Source: Chelatococcus sp.
Lineage (GTDB): Bacteria; Pseudomonadota; Alphaproteobacteria; Rhizobiales; Beijerinckiaceae
NCBI GenBank assembly: GCA_003248805.1
Contig: QFQY01000008.1
Span: 124,001-188,000, forward strand
Direction: 5' to 3'
DNA: 64,000 nt
Below the pieces are notes generated by a model, which was given only the letters and a program-made list of their open reading frames with translations, did no database searches and was not told the origin of the DNA. Below are positions 57,247-64,000 of this stretch, one piece after another (position 1 is the first letter of the stretch; the number at the start of each line of letters is the position of its first letter). Made by a program: the position numbers and the translations under genes.

Positions 57247-58552
57247 ATGACGAAGGAAGTCGAGACCGCCGTGACCGGGGCCGTGCGCCGCCCGAGCCGC
57301 CGCCGCCTGCTGAAGCTCTCTGGGACGGCGGCGCTCTTCGCCGCCGCCCGCGCCGCGCTTCCCGGCGGCGCCTTCGCGCAGGGAGCGGGTCCCGAGGTCA
57401 AGGGCACGCGCCTCGGCTACATCGCCCTGACCGACGCCTCGCCGCTCATCATCGCCAAGGAGAAGGGCTTCTACGCCAAGCACGGCGTGCCCGACATGGA
57501 CATCGCCAAGCAGGCGAGCTGGGGCGCGACGCGCGACAACATGGCGCTCGGCTTCAAGAACAACGGCATCGACGGCGGCCACATCCTGCGCCCCAAGACG
57601 CATCTCTATTCCACCGGCAAGGTGATGCAGAACGGCCAGCCGCTGCCGATGTACACGCTGCTGAACCTCAACGAGGACGGGCAGGCGATCTCGGTCTCGA
57701 ACGAGTACAAGGACCTGAACGTCCAGAAGGATTCCTCGCCGCTGAAGCAGGCCTTCGAGCGCAAGAAGGCGGCCGGCAAGGAACTGACCGCCGCCATGAC
57801 CTTCCCGGGCGGCACCCACGACCTCTGGATCCGCTACTGGCTCGCCGCCGGCGGCATCGACCCCGACACCGACATCAAGGTCATCGTCGTGCCGCCGCCG
57901 CAGATGGTGGCGAACATGAAGGTCGGCAACATGGACTGCTTCTGCGTCGGCGAGCCGTGGAACGAGCAGCTCGTCAACCAGAACATCGGCTACACCGCGC
58001 TGACGACGGGAGAACTCTGGTTCCGCCATCCCGAGAAGATCCTCGGCATGCGCGCCGATTTCGTCGACGCCAACCCGAAGGCGACGCAGGCCATCCTGAT
58101 GGCCGCAATGGGCCGACAAGCGCGAGAACCGGCAGGAACTCGCCGAGATCGTCGGCCGCCGGCAGTGGTTCAACGTTCCCACCAACGACATCAACAAGCG
58201 CCTGCTCGGCGACATCAACTACGGCAACGGCCGGGAGGCCAAGGGCACGAACCTCTACATGAAGTTCTGGGGCGAGGGCGGCTCGAGCTCCTACCCCTGG
58301 AAGAGCCTCGACACCTGGTTCGTCACCGAGAACATCCGCTGGGGCAAGTTCGACCCGGCCATCGACATCAAGGCGCTGGTCGACAAGACCAACCGTTCCG
58401 ACCTCTGGCTCGAGGCGGCGAAGACGCTGGGTGTCACGGGTGTCCCCACCTCGGATTCGCGCGGCGTCGAGACCTTCTTCGACGGCGTGAAGTTCGATCC
58501 GGCCGCGCCTCACGACTACCTCAAGGCGCTCAAGATCAAGCGGGTGGCCTGA
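57247..58552 (+). pseudogene. nrtA: Nitrate ABC transporter substrate-binding protein (NrtA-like), frameshifted
   Basis: An NrtA/NasF-type periplasmic binding protein with a Tat-type signal (RRPSRRRLLKLSGTAALF...GAFAQ) and LGYIALTDASPLIIAKEKGFY, GGTHDLWIRYWLAAGGIDPD and DCFCVGEPWNEQ. After about residue 287 (bases 58105-58110) the frame breaks: the first frame goes on as junk to 58683. The true C-terminus resumes one frame over as WADKRENRQELAEIVGRRQWFNVPTND... and ends at 58552. The other frame has no stop between 58109 and 58552, and the pattern fits an 11-bp deletion. Unless this is an assembly error, the protein loses its C-terminal ~150 residues. Confidence 0.85.
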
Positions 58553-58555
58553 TCC

Positions 58556-59770
58556 ATGGCCGAGCCCCTCGTCATCGTCGGCAAGGGCATGGCCGCGACG
58601 CGGCTGGTCGAGGAACTCGGCCGGCTCGCGCTCGGCCGGCACGCCGTGGCGGTGATCGGGGCGGAGCCGCGGCTGGCCTATAACCGGGTGCTGCTCTCGC
58701 CCCTGCTGGCGGGCGAGATCGGCGAAACCGAGATCGAGCTGAAGCCGGCGGCATGGTGGCGGGCGAGGGGCGTCTCGATCTTCTACGGCCGCTCCGTCAC
58801 CGGCATCGACCGGCGGGCCAGGACCGTGACGCTCGATGGCGGCCTGAGCCTGCCCTATGGCAAGCTCGTGCTGGCGACCGGCTCGAAACCGCTCAAGCCG
58901 CCATTCCCCGGCGGCGACCTGCCGGGCGTCCTCACCTTCCGCGACACGGCCGATGTCGAGGCGATGCGCGCCTATGCCGGGCGGGCGGCCCGCATCGTCG
59001 TCATCGGCGGCGGGCTGCTCGGGCTGGAGGCGGCCCATGGCCTGGCGAAGGCTGGCGGTCGGGTCACGCTGCTGCATCTGGTCGACCGGCTGATGGAGCG
59101 CCAGCTCGACGCCGAGGGCGCCGCGATCCTCGCCCGAGCCATGGCCGAGCGCGGCGTCGTCGTCCGGTTGAACAGCGCCACCAGAGGCTTCGTCGGCGAC
59201 GGCAAGGTCGAGGGCGTCGAGCTTCAGGACGGCTCGGTCATCCCGGCCGATCTCGTCGTCATCGCCATCGGCGTGCGCCCGAATATCGACCTCGCCGGCG
59301 CGGCGGGGCTCGCCGTCGAGCGCGGCGTGCTCGTCGATGACGGCCTCGCCACCGACGATCCCGACATCTTCGCCATCGGCGAATGCGCCCAGCATCGCGG
59401 ACAGGTCTACGGCCTCGTCGAGCCGGCCTATGAGCAGGCGCGCGTGCTGGCGGCGCGCCTCGCCGGGCAGGAGGCGTCCTATGCCGGCTCGCTGCTGGCG
59501 ACGAACCTCAAGGTCAGCGGCGTCGGCGTCTTCTCCGCCGGCGAGTTCGAGGCCTGCGAGGGCGCCGAGACGATCCTGCTGCGCGACCGCGCCAACGGGG
59601 TCTACCGCAAGTTCGTGCTGCGCGAGGGCCGGCTCGCCGGCTGCATTCTCGTCGGCGACACGCAAGGGGCGCTGTTCTATCTCGGCCTGATCCGTTCGGG
59701 GCAGGACATCACGGCGCTCAGGGCCGATCTGCCCTTCGGCGAGAGCTACTGCGCGCGGGAGGCCGCCTGA
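58556..59770 (+). CDS. NAD(P)/FAD-dependent oxidoreductase, nitrate reductase electron-transfer subunit (NasB-like)
   Basis: A 404-residue FAD/NAD-binding oxidoreductase similar to the N-terminal part of NirB and to NasB, which passes electrons from NAD(P)H to assimilatory nitrate reductase. The start is PLVIVGKGMAATRLVEEL (FAD), with LAYNRVLLSPLLAGE, the NAD-binding VVIGGGLLGLEAAHGLAKAG, and DDPDIFAIGECAQHRGQVYGLVEPAYEQA (in parts). It has no siroheme or Fe-S domains, so it is not nitrite reductase itself. It overlaps nasA by one base (TGATG). Confidence 0.87.
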   Translation: MAEPLVIVGKGMAATRLVEELGRLALGRHAVAVIGAEPRLAYNRVLLSPLLAGEIGETEIELKPAAWWRARGVSIFYGRSVTGIDRRARTVTLDGGLSLPYGKLVLATGSKPLKPPFPGGDLPGVLTFRDTADVEAMRAYAGRAARIVVIGGGLLGLEAAHGLAKAGGRVTLLHLVDRLMERQLDAEGAAILARAMAERGVVVRLNSATRGFVGDGKVEGVELQDGSVIPADLVVIAIGVRPNIDLAGAAGLAVERGVLVDDGLATDDPDIFAIGECAQHRGQVYGLVEPAYEQARVLAARLAGQEASYAGSLLATNLKVSGVGVFSAGEFEACEGAETILLRDRANGVYRKFVLREGRLAGCILVGDTQGALFYLGLIRSGQDITALRADLPFGESYCAREAA

Positions 59771-62457
59771 TGCGCAACGATGCCCCGCTCGCGGCCCGGC
59801 CGACCTGCACCACCTGCCCCTATTGCGGCGTCGGCTGCGGCGTTCTCGCGACTCCGGACGGACAGGGCGGGGTCGCGATCGCGGGCGATCCCGCGCATCC
59901 CGCCAATCGCGGCAGGCTCTGCTCGAAGGGCTCGGCGCTGGGCGAGACGGTGGGGCTCGGCGCCCGCGTCCTGCATCCGCTCCGGCGCAACGCCGGGGGC
60001 GGTTATGACCGCGTGAGCTGGGACGCGGCGCTGGATGCCGTCGCCGCCGGATTGCGCGGCACTCTGGCCGAGCACGGCCCGGAGGCGGTGGCCTTCTATC
60101 TCTCGGGCCAGCTCCTGACCGAGGACTACTACGTCGCCAACAAGCTGATGAAGGGCTTCATCGGCTCGCCCCATGTCGACACCAATTCGCGGCTCTGCAT
60201 GTCCTCGACCGTCGCGGGCCATCGCCGTGTCTTCGGCTCGGACACGGTCCCGGGCGCCTATGAGGATCTCGACTGCGCCGATCTGATCGTGCTCGTCGGC
60301 TCGAACACGGCCTGGTGCCACCCGGTCCTGTTCCGGCGCATGCAGCAGAACCGGACCGAGCGCGGCGCGAGGGTCGTCGTCATCGACCCGCGCGTCACCG
60401 CCACGGCCGAGGATGCCGACATGGTGCTGCCGCTGAAGCCCGGCTCCGACGGCGTCCTCTTCGCCGGGCTGCTGGTGCATCTCGCCGATCGCGCGCTGAT
60501 CGACCGCACCTATGTCGCGCGTCATGTCGCCTGCTTCGACGAGACGCTGGCCGGTGCGCGCGCGATCGCGCCCGGCCTCTCAGCCGTCGCCGCCCGCACC
60601 GGCCTCGCCGAGGCGGCGGTCGCTGCCTTCTACGCGCTCTGGGCCGGTACGCCCGCCGTGGTCACCGCCTGGAGCCAGGGCGTCAACCAGTCGGCCCAGG
60701 GGACGGACAAGGTCGCCGCGATCCTGCACTGCCATCTCGCCACCGGGCGCATCGGACGGCCCGGCTGCGGCCCCTTCTCGCTGACCGGCCAGCCTAACGC
60801 CATGGGCGGCCGCGAGGTCGGCGGTCTCGCCAACATGCTCGCGGCCCATATGGGCTACGGCCCTGCGGAGGTCGACCGGGTCGGCCGCTTCTGGAAGGCG
60901 CCCAATATGGCGCAGCGCGAAGGCCTCAAGGCCGTCGCGATGATGCAGGCGGTGGCCGACGGGCGCATCCGCGCGCTCTGGGTGATGGCGACCAACCCGG
61001 CCGTCTCCCTGCCGCGTGCCGACGCGGTCAGGGCGGCGCTCTCCGGCCTCGATCTCTTCGTCGTCTCCGAGAACGTGCTCTCGAACGACACCCTCGCCGC
61101 GAAGCCGCACTACATCCTGCCCGCCGCCGCCTGGGGCGAGAAGGACGGCACCGTCACCAATTCCGAGCGCCGCATCTCGCGCCAGCGCGCCTTCCTGCCG
61201 CTGCCGGGCGAGGCGAAGCCCGACTGGTGGATTCTCTGCGAGGTCGGCAAGCGCCTCGGCTTCGGCGAGGCCTTCGCCTATGCCGGCCCCGCCGCGATCT
61301 ACCGCGAGCATGCCGCGCTCTCGGCCTTCGAGAACGGCGGCAGCCGCGATTTCGACATCGGCGCCCATGCCGGCCTGTCGCAGCACGACTATGACGGGCT
61401 CGCGCCGGTGCAGTGGCCGGTGCCGGAGGACCGGCCGCAGGGCACGGCGCGGCTCTTCGCGGAGGGCGGTTTCTTCACGGCCGACGGCCGCGCCCGCATG
61501 CAGCCGCTCGCCGATCCCGCGCTGGCGCAGGCGACGGACGAGACCTATCCGTTCATCCTCAACACCGGCCGCGTCCGCGACCACTGGCATACGATGACGC
61601 GCACGGGCCTGAGCCCGCGCCTGAGCGCGCACATCGCCGAGCCCTGCGTCTCGCTCAATCCGGCCGATGCGGTCCGCCATCGTCTGGAGGATGGCGGCTT
61701 CGCCCGCATCGCCACCCGCCACGGGCAGGCCGTGCTCAAGGTCGCGCTCGATGCCGGCGTCGCCGAGGGCACGATCTTCGCGCCGATCCACTGGTCGGGC
61801 GAGACGGCGTCGGACGCGCGCATCGGTGCCGCCGTGCAGCCGATGACCGATCCATTCTCCGGCCAGCCCGAGATGAAGGCGACGCCCGCCTCGGTCGCGC
61901 CCGTCACCTTCGCCTCGCAGGGCTTCGTGCTGGCGCGCGAGCCCTTCGCCTTGCCCGCAGGGAGCTGGTGGGCCCGGCTCGCCGTCGAGGGCGGCGAGGG
62001 CCGGCTCTTCGCCACGGATACGCCGCTGGCGGAGATCATGGCTCATGTCCGCGCCCGCTTCGGCGAGGAGGGGCTGGTCGAGATGGTCGACCACGAGGGC
62101 GGCAGCTATCGCTGCGCGATCATCCGCGAGCGCCGCCTGATCGCCGCGCTCTTCCTGGCGCCGGCCGGCCGCGCCCCGCTCTGGGACACCGTCAAGGCGG
62201 TCTTCGCCGACGCCTCGGCGGAGGTCGAGAACCGGCTCTCGCTGCTCGCCGGCCGAAAGATCGGCGGAAGCGATCCCGGCCCCGTCGTCTGCGCCTGCTT
62301 CGGCGTCGGGCTGAACGCCATCCGCGCCGCCTTCGCCGCCGGCGCGACCACGGCCGAGGAGATCGGCCGCGAGCTCAGGGCCGGCACCAATTGCGGCTCC
62401 TGCCTGCCGGAGATCCGCCGCATCGGCGCGCAGTCGCGCGCGACGCAAGCCGCATGA
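59770..62457 (+). CDS. nasA: Assimilatory nitrate reductase catalytic subunit with C-terminal [2Fe-2S] (BFD-like) domain
   Basis: A molybdopterin nitrate reductase of 895 residues, cytosolic (no Tat signal). An N-terminal [4Fe-4S] cluster is bound by C16-x2-C19-x3-C23 and C51 (CTTCPYCGVGCGV, GRLCSKGS). The molybdopterin-guanine-dinucleotide regions include VDTNSRLCMSSTVAGHRRVFGSD (in parts), VLVGSNTAWCHPVLFRR, TNPAVSLPRAD and TGRVRDHWHTMTRTG. The C-terminal ~60 residues (VVCACFGVGLNAIRAAF...GTNCGSCLPEI) form a BFD-type [2Fe-2S] domain that receives electrons from the NasB-like partner. Nitrite reductase genes (nirBD/nirA) are not in the window. Confidence 0.95.
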   Translation: MRNDAPLAARPTCTTCPYCGVGCGVLATPDGQGGVAIAGDPAHPANRGRLCSKGSALGETVGLGARVLHPLRRNAGGGYDRVSWDAALDAVAAGLRGTLAEHGPEAVAFYLSGQLLTEDYYVANKLMKGFIGSPHVDTNSRLCMSSTVAGHRRVFGSDTVPGAYEDLDCADLIVLVGSNTAWCHPVLFRRMQQNRTERGARVVVIDPRVTATAEDADMVLPLKPGSDGVLFAGLLVHLADRALIDRTYVARHVACFDETLAGARAIAPGLSAVAARTGLAEAAVAAFYALWAGTPAVVTAWSQGVNQSAQGTDKVAAILHCHLATGRIGRPGCGPFSLTGQPNAMGGREVGGLANMLAAHMGYGPAEVDRVGRFWKAPNMAQREGLKAVAMMQAVADGRIRALWVMATNPAVSLPRADAVRAALSGLDLFVVSENVLSNDTLAAKPHYILPAAAWGEKDGTVTNSERRISRQRAFLPLPGEAKPDWWILCEVGKRLGFGEAFAYAGPAAIYREHAALSAFENGGSRDFDIGAHAGLSQHDYDGLAPVQWPVPEDRPQGTARLFAEGGFFTADGRARMQPLADPALAQATDETYPFILNTGRVRDHWHTMTRTGLSPRLSAHIAEPCVSLNPADAVRHRLEDGGFARIATRHGQAVLKVALDAGVAEGTIFAPIHWSGETASDARIGAAVQPMTDPFSGQPEMKATPASVAPVTFASQGFVLAREPFALPAGSWWARLAVEGGEGRLFATDTPLAEIMAHVRARFGEEGLVEMVDHEGGSYRCAIIRERRLIAALFLAPAGRAPLWDTVKAVFADASAEVENRLSLLAGRKIGGSDPGPVVCACFGVGLNAIRAAFAAGATTAEEIGRELRAGTNCGSCLPEIRRIGAQSRATQAA

Positions 62458-62507
62458 CGAACGCCACGCACATGACCAACGCGACGCAACAGCCGAGGAG
62501 AGACCAG

Positions 62508-63413
62508 ATGGGTCAGGCCGTCCTGAAGGAGGAGACAGCGGGCGCGAAAATCGTCGCGCTGCCGGGCGCGGCGGGCGTCGTGCCCCTGCCCAGGGCGCAG
62601 GGCAAGCCGCTCGCCGCGCGCCTCCTGTCGTGGTTGCGCGGCACGCTCGTCAACGTCGTGCCGCCGCTCATCACGGTCGCCCTGATCCTGCTGGTCTGGC
62701 AGCTCGCGGCCTCCGGCCCGCAATCCTCGCTGCCGCCCCCGACCAAGATCTGGGAGGAGGCGAAAGACCTCATCGTCGAACCGTTCTACTGGGCGGGGTC
62801 GCAGGATATCGGGCTCGGCTGGCGCATCCTCGTCTCGCTCCAGCGCGTCGCCATCGGCTTCAGCCTGGCGGCGGTCGTCGGCGTGCTGCTGGGGGCGCTC
62901 GTCGGCCAGTCGGTCTGGGCGATGCGCGGGCTCGATCCCGTCTTCCAGGTGCTGCGCACCGTGCCACCGCTCGCCTGGCTGCCGCTCTCGCTCGCCGCCT
63001 TCCGCGACAGCCAGCCCTCGGCGATCTTCGTGATCTTCATCACGGCGATCTGGCCGGTGATCATCAACACCGCCGTCGGCATCCGCAACATCCCGCAGGA
63101 CTACCGGAACGTCGCCAAGGTGCTGCGGCTGAACCAGATCGAGTTCTTCTACAAGATCATGGTGCCCTCGGCCGCGCCCTACATCTTCACGGGCCTGCGC
63201 ATCGGCGTCGGCCTCTCCTGGCTGGCCATCGTCGCGGCCGAGATGCTGACCGGCGGGGTCGGCATCGGCTTCTTCATCTGGGACGCGTGGAACTCCTCGC
63301 GCCTGTCCGACATCATCGTGGCGCTGATCTACATCGGCGTGGTCGGCTTCGTGCTCGACCGTCTCGTCGCCGTCATCGGCAGCGTCGTCACCCGTGGCAC
63401 GGCTCAGGGCTGA
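62508..63413 (+). CDS. nrtB: Nitrate ABC transporter permease NrtB
   Basis: Permease of the nitrate/nitrite ABC importer, 301 residues with six membrane segments. ATG 62508 has GAGGAGA about 7 bases upstream and gives MGQAVLKEE; ATG 62454, overlapping the nasA stop, would add 18 residues (MTNATHMTNATQQ) of low-complexity sequence. Family motifs: FQVLRTVPPLAWLPLSLAAF, the EAA-like loop NVAKVLRLNQIEFFYKIMVPSAAPYIFTGLRIG (in parts) and AEMLTGGVGIGFFIWDAWN, all typical NrtB/SsuC signatures. Confidence 0.92.
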   Translation: MGQAVLKEETAGAKIVALPGAAGVVPLPRAQGKPLAARLLSWLRGTLVNVVPPLITVALILLVWQLAASGPQSSLPPPTKIWEEAKDLIVEPFYWAGSQDIGLGWRILVSLQRVAIGFSLAAVVGVLLGALVGQSVWAMRGLDPVFQVLRTVPPLAWLPLSLAAFRDSQPSAIFVIFITAIWPVIINTAVGIRNIPQDYRNVAKVLRLNQIEFFYKIMVPSAAPYIFTGLRIGVGLSWLAIVAAEMLTGGVGIGFFIWDAWNSSRLSDIIVALIYIGVVGFVLDRLVAVIGSVVTRGTAQG

Positions 63414-63423
63414 GGAGCGACAG

Positions 63424-64000
63424 ATGAGCTATCTCAAGATCGATCACGTCGACAAACGCTTCCAGCGCGGCGCCGCCACGACCGAAGTCCTCAAGGACAT
63501 CAACCTCGTCATCGACAAGGGCGAGTTCGTCTCGATCATCGGCCATTCCGGCTGCGGCAAGTCGACCCTGCTCAACATCATCGCCGGCCTCACGCCGGCG
63601 AGCACGGGCGGCATCCTGCTCGAGGGCAGGGAGGTGAACGCGCCGGGGCCGGACCGCGCCGTGGTCTTCCAGAACCATTCGCTGCTGCCCTGGCTGACCG
63701 TCTACGACAATGTCGCGCTCGCCGTGAACAAGGTCTTCGGCGGCTCGAAGAGCAAGGCCGAGCGGCATGACTGGATCATGCACAATCTCGACCTCGTGCA
63801 GATGGGCCACGCGAAGGACAAGCGCCCGGCCGAAATCTCCGGCGGCATGAAGCAGCGCGTCGGCATCGCGCGTGGGCTCGCCATGGAGCCCAAGATCCTG
63901 CTGCTCGACGAGCCCTTCGGCGCGCTCGACGCGCTGACCCGGGCGCATCTGCAGGATTCGGTCATGCAGATCCACGCCGCGCTCGGCAACACCATGATCA
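63424..64000 (+). CDS. Nitrate ABC transporter ATP-binding protein NrtC/NrtD-like (3' truncated by window edge)
   Basis: ATPase of the nitrate importer; 192 codons are visible before the window ends and the frame stays open. ATG 63424 follows GAGGAGCGAC and lies 10 bases after the nrtB stop. Walker A is IIGHSGCGKSTLLN, the Q-loop is AVVFQNHSLLPWLTVYDNVALAV, the signature is EISGGMKQRVGIARGLA and Walker B is ILLLDEPFGALDALTR. These are the typical NrtC/NrtD/SsuB features. The missing end decides whether it is NrtD-like (single ATPase) or NrtC-like (fused binding domain). Confidence 0.93.
   Translation, partial: MSYLKIDHVDKRFQRGAATTEVLKDINLVIDKGEFVSIIGHSGCGKSTLLNIIAGLTPASTGGILLEGREVNAPGPDRAVVFQNHSLLPWLTVYDNVALAVNKVFGGSKSKAERHDWIMHNLDLVQMGHAKDKRPAEISGGMKQRVGIARGLAMEPKILLLDEPFGALDALTRAHLQDSVMQIHAALGNTMI

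Noticed and set aside
58259..58552. A separate 97-residue gene (MKFWGEGG...)
   Set aside because: It is the C-terminal part of the frameshifted NrtA-like gene; the same frame is open back to 58109 and matches the family continuation.

Overview
The window is high-GC DNA with tightly packed genes, ATGA/GTGA stop-start overlaps and many short CGTCAT...ATGACG palindromic repeats. The rhizobial motB-motC-fliK order, the complete set of aerobic (CobG/CobF-type) corrin enzymes, CbtAB cobalt transport and DUF1636 point to an alphaproteobacterium of the Hyphomicrobiales (Bosea/Methylobacterium-like). This is inferred from gene content; there is no rRNA in the window. I see no tRNA, CRISPR, prophage or insertion sequence.

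Layout. 1-3979 (+): the end of a flagellar operon with motB (5' cut by the window edge), motC, fliK and a lytic transglycosylase. 4148-4594 (+): a small secreted duplicated-Cys protein. 4617-17245 (all on -): one continuous 12-gene catabolic operon. It runs from a peptide-type ABC importer (binding protein and two permeases, no ATPase), through a creatininase-like amidohydrolase and a complete PotDABC-like importer, to an RraA-like lyase, a cytosolic gamma-glutamyltransferase-family Ntn hydrolase, a D-2-hydroxyacid dehydrogenase and a Ser/Cys-type proline racemase-family enzyme. A divergent FCD/GntR regulator (17451) sits at its head. 18.1-32 kb is mixed housekeeping and accessory content: a papain-like protease with a peptidoglycan-binding-like domain, aldose epimerase, nitroreductase, an orphan TRAP binding protein, a VOC protein, cobF, dapD, a DUF1269 protein, a DHA2 MFS pump, an isochorismatase, a caspase-like protein and a two-subunit CoA-transferase.

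31.6-52.3 kb is a large cobalamin locus: bluB, cobB, cobM, cobE, cobL, cobK, cobJ, cobI, cobH, cobG, cobN, cobW, DUF1636, cbtA, cbtB, a cobalamin riboswitch in front of cbtB, cobP, cobO, cobD and cobC. Together with the distant cobF it covers most steps from precorrin-2 to cobinamide. cobA, cobS/cobT, cobQ, cobU and cobV are not in the window. A TetR regulator with its own palindromic operator and an AidB-like acyl-CoA dehydrogenase split the locus between cobO and cobD. cobN carries two different palindromic repeat elements read in frame as protein.

52.4-56.8 kb has a second hydroxyacid reductase, an MFS transporter, a small membrane protein and a GMC oxidoreductase. 57.2-64 kb is a nitrate uptake and assimilatory reduction operon (nrtA-like, nasB-like, nasA, nrtB, nrtC, the last cut by the edge) behind a plausible sigma-54/NtrC-type promoter. 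Its nrtA-like gene is frameshifted, best explained by an 11-bp deletion.

The items I would follow first are the in-frame palindromic elements in cobN, the 12-gene catabolic operon of unknown substrate, the nrtA frameshift, the regulatory palindromes (TetR operator, sco intergenic perfect inverted repeat, GntR site), and the papain-like/peptidoglycan-binding protein. I did not find convincing evidence of a wholly new defence or mobile system.
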